Assembly (NCBI GenBank): GCA_019623805.1
Contig: CP053680.1
Coordinates: 3,760,001-3,824,000, forward strand
Direction of reading: 5' to 3'
DNA: 64,000 nucleotides
DNA from: Gammaproteobacteria bacterium (ex Lamellibrachia satsuma)
GTDB taxonomy: Bacteria; Pseudomonadota; Gammaproteobacteria; Chromatiales; Chromatiaceae
The number at the start of each line of letters is the position of its first letter. Within the stretch, counting starts at the first letter, position 1. This document shows, in pieces, positions 17,353 to 25,902 of the stretch. Both the position numbers and the translations under genes were made by a program. The notes beneath the pieces were generated by a model. The model did not search any database. It saw only the letters and a program-made list of their open reading frames with translations, and was not told the DNA's origin.

Positions 17353-19443
17353 CTAGTTGATCTTGGTGAGCCCGCCTTTGAGGGTCAGGATGCCATCGCC
17401 CGTTACCGTGGTCATGGGGCTCTTCACGTCGAGCTTGCCATCAGCGCTGATAGCGATCTGCGGAGATTTTATCGTGATCTTGGCGGGTTCAATCTTAATG
17501 CTGCTGCCTCCAACCTTCAGCTCGATCGAACTCAATGCCTCGATGATGCACTTTTTGGTCGACATTTCGATAGAGTTGTTTCCGTCCATTTTGATCGAAC
17601 TGTTGACTGAGCTCATCTCGATGTTTTCGGCGACCTTGACCACCTGCTTGCCGACATCAATATTGACCTTCATATCACCTTGTTCCAAGGAGAGGGTGTC
17701 ATTGCCTTGAGTAACGATGGTGTCGTGGTTGCCCATCTTGATTTCGAGGGTGTCGTTGCCCTCGCTGATCAGGGTATTGCGATGACCTTTTTCGATCTCC
17801 AGTTGGTCGTCACCCTCTTTGATGGTGGTAGTCCGGTTATTGTGGATCTCCCGCGTCTGGTCGTTGCCGACGTTGAGAGTGTCGTCGTTCTCCACCATGC
17901 GGGTGAAATTCTTTTCCGCGTGGAAATAGACCTCTTCCTCGCCTTTTTTGTCCTCGAAGCGCAGTTCGTTGAAGTTATCCTCTTCGCCTTGTTTGGTGCT
18001 GCGGCTCTTGATGCCGGATTGGGTCTTGTTGTTGGGCAGGGCATAAGGCGGCGTATTCTCCCCGTTGTAGACCCGACCGGTAATGATGGGCCGGTCGGGG
18101 TCGCCTTCGAGAAAATCCACAATCACTTCCTGTCCGATGCGGGGAAGAAATACGCCTCCCCACAGCTTGCCTGCCCAGTTCTGTGAGACACGGACCCAAC
18201 AGGAGCTTTTTTCGTCCATCTTGCCCTCCCGGTCCCAGTGGAACTGCACCTTGACCCGGCCCAGTTTGTCGGTATCGATCTCCTCACCTTTTCGTCCGAC
18301 CACGAACGCGGTCTGTGGCCCCTGCACCACGGGTTTTGGCGTCAGCCGGGGGGCGCGATACTGGCGGGTACGGTCGATGCAGCTGAACTGGCAGCTGTAG
18401 AGACCCTCGTCTGCGCTGCCGGAGCCACTGATATAGGCATTGGATTTGATCTGGTAGGAGGCGGAGGTAATCAAGTACTCCTGGTTTTGATCTTCTCGCG
18501 GAAAGTTCTCCAGATTAAACAATTCACCCACGCTGATTCGGGGGCAGTTGCTCGCTGCCTCGGCTACGATATGGGGGGTCTGCAATTCCTCTAGGCGGAT
18601 CTGAGCGTAGGTCTCGCCCTCGTTCGGCTTGCTGTATTCCCCCGGATAGTCATAGATCTCGCCGTCGGCGCCCTGATGGCTCTCGGGACTGTCCAGACGT
18701 GCTTCCAGTTCTGTCTTCGGCGTCTCATAGTTGAAATCGTCGGTAACGAATTTACCCGGGCATACCTCCGAAGCTACATACCATTCGTGTATGAACTCAC
18801 CTTCACGCCGCGCGTTTTCCCGAGGTGGAAAATAGGGGATTGCGCCCACGCTGTTATGGGAGCTGACCGAATCGGTCATGGCGAGGAAGTGTTGGTTATC
18901 CTGGTGGTGGAAATAGAAGTAGATACCCTCCTGCTCCAACAGGCGGCAGATGAAGTTGAAGTCGGTTTCACGGTACTGAACACAGTATGTCCAGGTGCGG
19001 TACCTGCCACTGCTGAGGCTGAATTCAAAATCGGAAAAGCCGTTTTTTCGCAACACCTCGGCCACGATATCGGGAACGGTCATCTCCTGAAAGATGCGGC
19101 AGGTGGAGGTTCGGGTCAGATTCCAAAACCAGGGTCGCAGGGTGGCTTGGTAGAGATGGTAACGGTCTAAAGTGCCCGCGTAGCTGAAACGGCTGACCTG
19201 TCCGTTGAAAAAACGATCCTTGCCCCCTTGGGCTGCCGGGGTAACGCTCTCCAGACGAACAGTAACGCTTTGTCCCAACATATCGTTGAGATCGATGTCG
19301 CTTTGTTCGCTGAGCAATTCCAGTTCGTACTCGAAGAGCTGGCTCATTCCCTCGCTGGCGCTCATGCTCTTGAATAGCAACACATCCCCGCCGAGGGGGG
19401 TGGAGACGGACACGCTCCTGGTGGATTGTGTGGGGTCAGACAC
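17353..19443 (-). CDS. vgrG: T6SS spike protein VgrG (TssI)
   Basis: A 696-residue VgrG. N-terminal gp27-like part ('FEYELELLSE', 'GRYRTWTYCVQYRETDFNFICRLLEQEGIYFYF', 'HDNQHFL'-like region), the gp5 OB-fold ('GRVKVQFHWDREGKMDEKSSCWVRVSQNWAGK', 'PRIGQEVIVDFLEGDPDRPIITGRVYN'), then a C-terminal beta-helix needle of short 'GNDTLEIKMGNHDTIV' repeats ending in 'GILTLKGGLTKIN'. There is no extra effector domain. Start GTG 19443 with GGGAGAG upstream. It heads a small unit with the accessory gene downstream and is divergent from the TssB-TssC fusion. The needle tip would be capped by a PAAR protein; one is encoded at 34798-35181. Confidence 0.97.
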   Translation of the reverse strand: MSDPTQSTRSVSVSTPLGGDVLLFKSMSASEGMSQLFEYELELLSEQSDIDLNDMLGQSVTVRLESVTPAAQGGKDRFFNGQVSRFSYAGTLDRYHLYQATLRPWFWNLTRTSTCRIFQEMTVPDIVAEVLRKNGFSDFEFSLSSGRYRTWTYCVQYRETDFNFICRLLEQEGIYFYFHHQDNQHFLAMTDSVSSHNSVGAIPYFPPRENARREGEFIHEWYVASEVCPGKFVTDDFNYETPKTELEARLDSPESHQGADGEIYDYPGEYSKPNEGETYAQIRLEELQTPHIVAEAASNCPRISVGELFNLENFPREDQNQEYLITSASYQIKSNAYISGSGSADEGLYSCQFSCIDRTRQYRAPRLTPKPVVQGPQTAFVVGRKGEEIDTDKLGRVKVQFHWDREGKMDEKSSCWVRVSQNWAGKLWGGVFLPRIGQEVIVDFLEGDPDRPIITGRVYNGENTPPYALPNNKTQSGIKSRSTKQGEEDNFNELRFEDKKGEEEVYFHAEKNFTRMVENDDTLNVGNDQTREIHNNRTTTIKEGDDQLEIEKGHRNTLISEGNDTLEIKMGNHDTIVTQGNDTLSLEQGDMKVNIDVGKQVVKVAENIEMSSVNSSIKMDGNNSIEMSTKKCIIEALSSIELKVGGSSIKIEPAKITIKSPQIAISADGKLDVKSPMTTVTGDGILTLKGGLTKIN

Positions 19444-19592
19444 CTGGCAACTCTCCCTGCATTTTCAATTCGAGTTTAGCTGATTTTGCTTTCTTTTGCC
19501 CCACATTGCCAAGTTCCGGCAGATCCCTATGAAATTAAGCAGGAGTGAGCGGCTACACTAAAGACAGAAGATCAAATGGGGAGTTTTGACCG

Positions 19593-21110
19593 ATGGCTGC
19601 ACACATGGAATTTGAGTTTGGTCTTCGCGGTGGTGGCGCAGCACCGCAGCGAAAATCGACTTCGGTTATGCGTATCTTGTTGATGGGTAACTTCAGTGGT
19701 CATCCTGAGGATGCAGGGCCGCTGATTGAACGCGCCATTCGTCAGGTGGACGTGGACAATTTTGAACAGCTGATCGGGCGCTATGCGCCGAGTGTGAGTC
19801 TTCAGCTTGGTGAGGGAGAGAATGCCCGGATCGATCTTACCTTCAGTGAACTGGAGGAGTTTCATCCCGATGCCTTGTTTCAGCGCCTTGGTCTTTTCAA
19901 GGCATTGCGTCAGCTTCGTGGCAGATTACAGGATGCGAATACATTCTCTGCCGCCGCTGCCGAACTTCGGCAAGAAGCCGCAGCCGTCGACGTAATATCA
20001 ACCAGCGAAGAAACAGTCGGCGATTCTGCCACACCTGAGCAGCAAGGCGATGTGTTCGAGCGCCTGTTAGGCCGTGAGTCCAGTAGCCCGATAACAAGAG
20101 AGAGTGCGCCTAATGCAGGGATAGAACAGTTTATCCAGCACATTGTCGCAGCGCATATCGTGCCCGGGGCCGATCCTCAACAGGCGGCATACATCTCCTC
20201 AGTGGATGATGCCATTGGCGAGCAGATGCGAAGTCTGCTGCACGCGCCCAAGTTTCAGGCGCTGGAGGCCACCTGGCTTGCACTACAACGTCTGGTCACA
20301 GGCGTGGAGACAGATGAGACTCTGAAGCTTTATACATTCGACATTACCAAGTCGGAACTGGCGGCAGATATTTCCACCTTGTCGGACAACCCGTCAGGAT
20401 CGTCGCTCTATCGTTTATTGGTGGAACAGGGGGTGGGGAGCACGGGTGGTGAACCCTGGTCGGTGCTGGCGGGCGACTTCGCCTTCGGCGCAGGAGAGCA
20501 GGATGTCGCTGCGTTACATGCCTTGGGGCTGTTGGGCTCTCAGGCAGGTGGTCCTTTTCTCGCCGCCGCCTCACCACAACTGCTCGGTTGTGATGTCATC
20601 ACAAAGCCGGTGGAGAAGTGGGCTGGATTAGATGGGGATGCGGCACAGCGTTGGCAGGCGTTGCGTCAGACTTCAGCAGCCCGTTGGCTCGGTTTGGCTC
20701 TGCCACAGCCTTTGATGCGACTGCCCTACGGCAAAGGGGGGGAGGAGATCGACAGCTTTTCCTTCGAAGAGATTCCACTGCAGCCGGGAGATCATGAAGA
20801 CTATCTTTGGGGTAGCCCGGCCTTTGCCTGTGCCCAGCTATTGGCGGAGGCATTTGTCGCACGTGGCTGGGCCATGGAGCCCGGAGACCGCCTCGATATC
20901 GAGGGTCTTCCAGTCTTCACCTTTGAAGTTGACGGCGAACGGCAGATGCTGCCCTGCGCCGAGGCATGGATCAGCGAGCGTGCAGGGGAGGTGCTGCTCA
21001 AACAGGGTGTCATGCCGCTGCTCAGTCACCGCACCCGCAACATGGTCAGGGTGTTGCGGTTTCAGTCATTGGCCTTGCCGCCGGTTAATCTGGCTGGACT
21101 GTGGCAATGA
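19593..21110 (+). CDS. Natural TssB-TssC fusion, sheath-like paralogue
   Basis: A 505-residue protein in which residues 1-115 align with TssB ('LLMGNFSG', 'VDVDNFEQLIGRY', 'IDLTFSELEEFHPDALFQRLG', 'LFKALRQLRGRL') and residues 190-505 with TssC ('LEATWLALQRLVTGVETDETLKLYTFDI', 'GGEPWSVLAGDFAF', 'LPYGKGGEEIDSFSFEE', 'DIEGLPVFTFEVDGE'). Residues 120-185 are a variable linker. It is as long as TssC alone, so the TssC part is shortened, mainly at its N-terminus and after 'SHRTRNMV', where the 'FFLRPHYQLEGL' tail of TssC is missing. SD GGGGAG before ATG 19593. It is divergent from vgrG and followed by a DcrB-like gene. It could be a sheath-terminating or regulatory subunit; this is inference. Confidence 0.8.
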   Translation: MAAHMEFEFGLRGGGAAPQRKSTSVMRILLMGNFSGHPEDAGPLIERAIRQVDVDNFEQLIGRYAPSVSLQLGEGENARIDLTFSELEEFHPDALFQRLGLFKALRQLRGRLQDANTFSAAAAELRQEAAAVDVISTSEETVGDSATPEQQGDVFERLLGRESSSPITRESAPNAGIEQFIQHIVAAHIVPGADPQQAAYISSVDDAIGEQMRSLLHAPKFQALEATWLALQRLVTGVETDETLKLYTFDITKSELAADISTLSDNPSGSSLYRLLVEQGVGSTGGEPWSVLAGDFAFGAGEQDVAALHALGLLGSQAGGPFLAAASPQLLGCDVITKPVEKWAGLDGDAAQRWQALRQTSAARWLGLALPQPLMRLPYGKGGEEIDSFSFEEIPLQPGDHEDYLWGSPAFACAQLLAEAFVARGWAMEPGDRLDIEGLPVFTFEVDGERQMLPCAEAWISERAGEVLLKQGVMPLLSHRTRNMVRVLRFQSLALPPVNLAGLWQ

Positions 21111-21174
21111 TATTGGGGGCTTAGTATCGGTCTGATAGTGTGGCCTGTTCTGAAAGATCCAGCAGGAGAGTGTT

Positions 21175-21618
21175 ATGCCCAAGTTTCAGGGCTCCGGGTT
21201 TGCCGTTGAACTGCCGGAGCAGTGTATCGATGCCTCGGTCTATACCTTCGCATTTCCGGCAAAGGGAAATGATTCACCCTATATGACGATCCGGGTGGAG
21301 AAGCGGTCTGAGGCGCCTGATCTCAAGACCTTGGCGGATCAGGAGATGGAAGCTCTGAGAGAGAAGGTCGAGGCGTTTCAACTTATCAGCCAGGCGGCAG
21401 GCAAACGATCGGGTTGTGACGGTATCATGAGCAGCTGTGAGTGGGGTGAGGGTCCGGCGCGGGTGCGGCAGAAACAGTTGCTCATAATGCAGTGCGGTGA
21501 AACCGTCCATCTTTACAAGCTGACGGCGGTCTCTTTGGCCTCCAATCAGGCCGCAACCGACCCACTGTTTGATCAGATATTCCGTAGTTTTGCGCCCAAT
21601 ACGATTCAGCTTCCTTGA
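21175..21618 (+). CDS. DcrB/EagR-like (DUF1795) T6SS accessory protein
   Basis: A 147-residue protein with the DUF1795/DcrB pattern: an opening 'GSGFAVELPEQCIDASVYTFAFP', 'SPYMTIRVEKR', a central helix 'LADQEMEALREKVEAFQLI', and 'RQKQLLIMQCGETVHLYKLTAVS' before 'DPLFDQIFRSF'. In T6SS loci this fold serves as the Eag chaperone that shields membrane segments of PAAR-effectors. No such effector is adjacent; it follows the sheath-fusion gene by 64 bp and shares its strand. Good ribosome site (AGGAG) before ATG 21175. Chaperone role is inference. Confidence 0.65.
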   Translation: MPKFQGSGFAVELPEQCIDASVYTFAFPAKGNDSPYMTIRVEKRSEAPDLKTLADQEMEALREKVEAFQLISQAAGKRSGCDGIMSSCEWGEGPARVRQKQLLIMQCGETVHLYKLTAVSLASNQAATDPLFDQIFRSFAPNTIQLP

Positions 21619-21809
21619 AGGATTACGTCTATTATTTTACAGACCCCGTAAAGAACAAAAGATGCTTGATAGCGTGGTTTTTCCTGACCAACTCCATTCA
21701 TAGAAAAGGTTGTACCTGGAAAATTCCAGAAGATCGTTGGACCACCTGAAATCGCGATAGGTACGATAGTTGGAAATCCTTTCAAGTCGCTCAATTGCCA
21801 TGGGTACAT
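21606..21809 (-). CDS. Small ORF of unknown nature at the island edge
   Basis: A possible 67-residue protein from ATG 21809 (a TTG three codons earlier is also open), lying 16 bp after the Res-like nuclease gene on the same strand and overlapping the end of the DcrB-like gene by 13 bp. The sequence ('PWQLSDLKGFPTIVPIAISGG', 'FWNFPGTTF') is plausible as protein but matches no family I recognise. It may be a gene remnant or a chance ORF. Confidence 0.25.
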   Translation of the reverse strand: MYPWQLSDLKGFPTIVPIAISGGPTIFWNFPGTTFSMNGVGQEKPRYQASFVLYGVCKIIDVILQGS

Positions 21810-21825
21810 CCTGTACAAATCAAGT

Positions 21826-24800
21826 TCACAGTACGCGCTTCACCATGTTTGAAACATAGTCATCTGCATCATCAATCTGGAACAGGATATTCCAGCCTTC
21901 CATATCCTGCTTAGTCACTGTACGTCCATCGCCAGACCACTGGCTTTCGAGCATTGAGGCCAACGTGTTGGATACCAGAAAAGCGTGCAGCTCGATATCT
22001 TTGCTTGCTGTATCCTGTGCATGCAGATCGGCCTCGATAGTTTTTATGGATTTATAGAACTGAACTTTAGGGTCTTCGGGCTTATGGTTGCGCAGCCCCT
22101 TGGGATCAATAAAGACGATTTTCTGCTTGGCACCTTGAATAAGCCAAAGAATGAAATCCGGGTAAAAGCCCCCTTCCAGGAAGAAGCCGACGCCATCGCC
22201 TCTACTCTCGTTTCTAAGCAGATAGGTCTCGAAGCCTTTGAAAACACCATTTTCCATCGCCTTCTGCATATCCTCGACGAATTGCTGCTCGCCTTTGTTC
22301 AGGGGAACAGGGGCTACTTCTACTTCTTTGTCATGTTGGGCCAACAGAGGTTGGTAAAGATGGCGTTCGCACCATAGCAGCTCCAGGCCACTCGGCTTCT
22401 GCCCACGCCAGTTCGAGATATTTCCCCCAAGTATCTCAGTGCGCAGTTTGTCGAGCTGATTGATCAGGGATTCGTGACGATTACGATCAACAGTCAGCAC
22501 ATAGCTTCCGCCCGGAGTCTCTTCGCTGACACCGGGAAAGAGCGCCTTATCGCCGACCAGGGGGCGGTACTCAAGTTTATCTGCCTCCCACTGCTTACGC
22601 CGCCATGCATAGAAGGCTTCGGTATATTTCTTCAGCAGGGTCAGGGCGATGTCATACCAGGTTCTCAGCCCATCCAGTGCGCCGGGTGAGAGGGTTTCCT
22701 TGGGTATGTAAAGGGTATACCAGGAGGGATCAGCAATTACCTCTCTGATCTGGTCACGGCTCAGGGTCAGGCTCGCCCAGCGCTTGTCTCGTTTGAAGGT
22801 GAGCAGATCGAAATAGAGCTTATCCATATCCAGCATCGCTAGATGCAACGCACCCAGATTGCCATTATTACGGCCAGCCTCCTGCTGCCCCCGCCTATCG
22901 GTAGCAAAGCCTTTAACCTGCGGATACCAGTCCAGGGTGATACGAGGCGGGCAGATGAAGTAGTCTTTTTCCTGTGGCTTGAGCGTCTTCGGCGGCAGCA
23001 GGTATACCTGCTCGGCAAGCTGACTGAATGCGCTGCCCTGCCCTCCCAGGGCACGACCGGCGATGGATTCTTTCAGGCGGATAACGCTGAGGTTGCCGGG
23101 CAGAGGTTTGATGTGCGCCAGCGGCAGCCGGTACTCTTCCAGCCCTTCATTGATAGGAATCTCTTCCTCTTCGAGTTCTTTGCGAAACTGGGCAATGTAG
23201 TCCGCTTTGACGCCGAAGATATTCAATGTTTCGAGAACGCCGATATGTTTAGGGCGCTCCAGGCCCTCAGGCAGTTGCGGCACGACTTCAGCGGAACGTT
23301 TCAGGGTCTCATTCCACCCCTTCAATCGCACCCCGCGACCAAAGAGCTGGATGATCTGCGCACCCTCACTCTTGCCCACGTTCATCAGCGTCATATTAGA
23401 AACACGCCAACTGCTCCAACCTTCGGTGAATTTCTTGGACCCAATCAGCACATTGACCCGGCTATCCGGCTGGTTGATGTCATTGAACAGAGATGCGGAG
23501 AAGCGCGAATCCTGCACCGCCAATCCGGCCTTCTCACAGAGCTTAACCAGCTTACTGTCATCACCGACGTTGATAACACCGAAGGGAATGTCTGAGGCGC
23601 CTGCTCTCAGCGCAATCTCACCGGCAACACCACTGATATTTTCCACATAGAGATGACCACCTGCGGTATGGAATAACCTTTCCAACAGGTCGCTATAAAG
23701 CGTCTCGGGCGTTTCGGTTAACGACTTGAGATAGTCGAACCGACCGGATAGCAGATCCACGCCCCCCGCACCGACCATGCCGTTATCCAGAAGCCTGCGG
23801 ATAGCCGATACGGTCGCCTCTTTATCCTTGACCGCCTTGTCGAGAAACTGCAGCACCTGCACCGTATCAGAGGCTTCTCCCGTAGAGAGACTGGCGGTCA
23901 CCTTGCTGCTGACGAAGATCCACAGCGGCGGCTCAATATTGAAAGGCTTGAGTGTGTCTTTCCGTTCATCGAAGAGGCGTCGCTGCTGGTAGAAGCTCAG
24001 AAGCGATGCCACCAGATAGGCGTAGTGGTCCTTGTCGTCCAGGTTCTTCTGCAAGTTGAGAATCTGCGACTGCTTGCCATAACCATCCCCGTAGAAAAAA
24101 CGGTAGGAGTAGTCGAACAGAATTGCCTTGCTGTAGAGCTGACGCCTATCATCACGCGCCATAGCGGCTTGGGCAAAGGTGGCGGAGTATTCAAAAGAGA
24201 ACCCCTTCTCACAGAGCGCATTTCTATGCCGCAGCCACTCTTCACCCGAGGAGCCACGGTGGCCTTCATCCACCAGCACCAGGTTGTTATTGCCGAAAGA
24301 GGCGGTGGCTACCGTCTTCTCTTTGGCCTCGTCACGGAACTTGTTGATGTCGATAACGATGACCGCATCGGCAAACAGTGAACCCTGGTTTTTGCTAAAG
24401 GGGGTGGCATGTATGCCAGAGGTTTCCATCTCCACCAGATGCTGCCGGGTAAGTCCCTCATTGGGCGTCAGAAGGATGATTCGACCAAGATCCTTGGCAT
24501 TACCATAGTGCTCAAGGTAGTGCCTATACTGCAGGATATTGGCGTGCATGATCAGCGTCTTGCCTGAACCTGTGGCACTCCAGTAGGCGACTTTGTTGAG
24601 TTGCAGCCACGGTAGTTCAGCCTCATCCAAAACTGCCAGTGGCGGTTGATCCGCATGTTGGTCATTCCATGCCTCAACCTGTTTGTTGAGTGCGTCTCTA
24701 AGATCTTCCGGTTTACGGAACAGCCAATCCAGATAGACCTCGGTAAACAGCAGCATCAGGTACTGAAAGTACTTCCACTCCACCGGCTCCTCTCGCGCCA

Positions 24801-25128
24801 GTGCACGGCCGTCATTGATGCTCTCTGACAGGTGCTTGATATTGCGGTCATACTCTCGCAACTCCTCGTCGCTGATGCCAGGCAAGCCTTGCGCTTCGTT
24901 GAGCAGACGTTGAACAATCTCGTGCTCACCTTCGCTGTTGCGGCCAACCACTTCGCCCATCATCTGGTGACGGTCTCTGAGCGCCTCCAGCAGAGGCACC
25001 TCTCGTCCACGAATGTCATAGCGGCCATCCATCGAATCAAAGCCAAACAGCGAAAACAGCCACTGGTTGAGTACCAGTTGGCGGCTGAACGGCAAGGGTG
25101 GTGTCCTTTTCCTGGCTCTTTTTACCAC
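21826..25128 (-). CDS. Type III Res-like helicase-nuclease
   Basis: A 1,100-residue superfamily 2 helicase with a C-terminal nuclease. Walker A 'ATGSGKT' at 185-191, DEGH box at 287-290, 'EYSATFAQA' (motif III region), helicase C-terminal 'VNVLIGSKKFTEGWSSWRVS' and 'GAQIIQLFGRGVRL' (motifs V and VI). Near the end, 'FYPDFILWL' (Asp991) and 'IVFIDPKGL' (Asp1008, Lys1010) form a PD-(D/E)xK nuclease site that looks intact. This is the layout of type III restriction (Res) subunits, about 150 residues longer than usual. Start GTG 25128, 2 bp after the preceding small gene. With the methyltransferase upstream it would cleave unmodified DNA. Confidence 0.85.
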   Translation of the reverse strand: MVKRARKRTPPLPFSRQLVLNQWLFSLFGFDSMDGRYDIRGREVPLLEALRDRHQMMGEVVGRNSEGEHEIVQRLLNEAQGLPGISDEELREYDRNIKHLSESINDGRALAREEPVEWKYFQYLMLLFTEVYLDWLFRKPEDLRDALNKQVEAWNDQHADQPPLAVLDEAELPWLQLNKVAYWSATGSGKTLIMHANILQYRHYLEHYGNAKDLGRIILLTPNEGLTRQHLVEMETSGIHATPFSKNQGSLFADAVIVIDINKFRDEAKEKTVATASFGNNNLVLVDEGHRGSSGEEWLRHRNALCEKGFSFEYSATFAQAAMARDDRRQLYSKAILFDYSYRFFYGDGYGKQSQILNLQKNLDDKDHYAYLVASLLSFYQQRRLFDERKDTLKPFNIEPPLWIFVSSKVTASLSTGEASDTVQVLQFLDKAVKDKEATVSAIRRLLDNGMVGAGGVDLLSGRFDYLKSLTETPETLYSDLLERLFHTAGGHLYVENISGVAGEIALRAGASDIPFGVINVGDDSKLVKLCEKAGLAVQDSRFSASLFNDINQPDSRVNVLIGSKKFTEGWSSWRVSNMTLMNVGKSEGAQIIQLFGRGVRLKGWNETLKRSAEVVPQLPEGLERPKHIGVLETLNIFGVKADYIAQFRKELEEEEIPINEGLEEYRLPLAHIKPLPGNLSVIRLKESIAGRALGGQGSAFSQLAEQVYLLPPKTLKPQEKDYFICPPRITLDWYPQVKGFATDRRGQQEAGRNNGNLGALHLAMLDMDKLYFDLLTFKRDKRWASLTLSRDQIREVIADPSWYTLYIPKETLSPGALDGLRTWYDIALTLLKKYTEAFYAWRRKQWEADKLEYRPLVGDKALFPGVSEETPGGSYVLTVDRNRHESLINQLDKLRTEILGGNISNWRGQKPSGLELLWCERHLYQPLLAQHDKEVEVAPVPLNKGEQQFVEDMQKAMENGVFKGFETYLLRNESRGDGVGFFLEGGFYPDFILWLIQGAKQKIVFIDPKGLRNHKPEDPKVQFYKSIKTIEADLHAQDTASKDIELHAFLVSNTLASMLESQWSGDGRTVTKQDMEGWNILFQIDDADDYVSNMVKRVL

Positions 25129-25130
25129 GC

Positions 25131-25331
25131 TTAGCTACCCAGTTCGTCCTGTTGATTGGTCGGCGCATCTTCACCAATGATAACCGGCTTGCCATCCTTC
25201 CAAATCACCGCGTATTGGCCCAGTTTATGTTTACGCTTAAGCGCTTCCTGAACCGCCTCGCGCAGGCTATCCAACATCTTTTGACTCTCTTCTGAAATGA
25301 CAGGGGTTGCAGGTTGTTTGGTGTTGCTCAT
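25131..25331 (-). CDS. Small partner protein of the zeta-like kinase
   Basis: A 66-residue hydrophilic protein: a helical, basic middle ('[21 protein letters not shown]') and a short beta end '[16 protein letters not shown]'. Its ATG overlaps the kinase stop as ATGA, and its stop is 2 bp from the nuclease GTG, so all three are coupled. Short proteins with this 'VxWxDGKPVxI' ending commonly accompany zeta-like P-loop kinases, which suggests an antitoxin or regulator; that is inference from arrangement, since it does not resemble the classic epsilon antitoxin. Confidence 0.65.
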   Translation of the reverse strand: MSNTKQPATPVISEESQKMLDSLREAVQEALKRKHKLGQYAVIWKDGKPVIIGEDAPTNQQDELGS

Positions 25332-25900
25332 AGTCCGCCCTCCTTTAAAAGGCGTCTGTAGAATTCAGTATGAATGATCTCGCGTTCATCGCCGACTTGT
25401 TCAAATACAAGCTCAGGGTATTCCTGATGATTCATGAAGCAGCGTGTGCGGGATACCAAAGATGAATAGTCCACCAACAGATTGTACAGACTGCGTGGGA
25501 AACGACGTTCGATGGCATGAGCAGGAATATTGTGCCCACCATGAGCCACTCGTTCGGCGACTCGCATTTGTGACATCTTCACATTGGGCAGGGCCAGATA
25601 GACCAATTCAACTTGCCAACCAGTTTCTATCAATCCATTGACTAGACGCAAATAGGTACGGCCAGATAAGGTAGTCTCAAAGGCGAAATCTCCATGTCTG
25701 CCGATATTCGCCTTAATTTCCCGGAGAAAAATCCGGTTTGCGGCCATCTGCTCCCGCTCCGGCGCCAGTGGAGACAGTCCCGCCGCAATCAGGTCGGCAT
25801 TGATGAAATTGCGGCAATTAGCCACTTCCGGCAGATACTTCAAGGCATAGGTGGTTTTGCCCGCTCCGTTGGGTCCTGCAATTATCCAGCAGATAGGCAT
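25328..25900 (-). CDS. Zeta-toxin-like P-loop kinase
   Basis: A 190-residue protein with Walker A 'GPNGAGKT' at residues 9-16, '[13 protein letters not shown]' with the likely catalytic Asp36, and '[12 protein letters not shown]' (74-83), the pattern of zeta toxins and related AAA_33 kinases. Zeta toxins phosphorylate UDP-N-acetylglucosamine; relatives act on other small molecules. ATG 25900 with GGGAG 7 bases upstream is preferred over a TTG at 25906. It starts 2 bp after the methyltransferase stop and overlaps the small partner by ATGA. It is therefore nested between the methylase and nuclease genes. Confidence 0.8.
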   Translation of the reverse strand: MPICWIIAGPNGAGKTTYALKYLPEVANCRNFINADLIAAGLSPLAPEREQMAANRIFLREIKANIGRHGDFAFETTLSGRTYLRLVNGLIETGWQVELVYLALPNVKMSQMRVAERVAHGGHNIPAHAIERRFPRSLYNLLVDYSSLVSRTRCFMNHQEYPELVFEQVGDEREIIHTEFYRRLLKEGGL

Positions 25901-25902
25901 GT

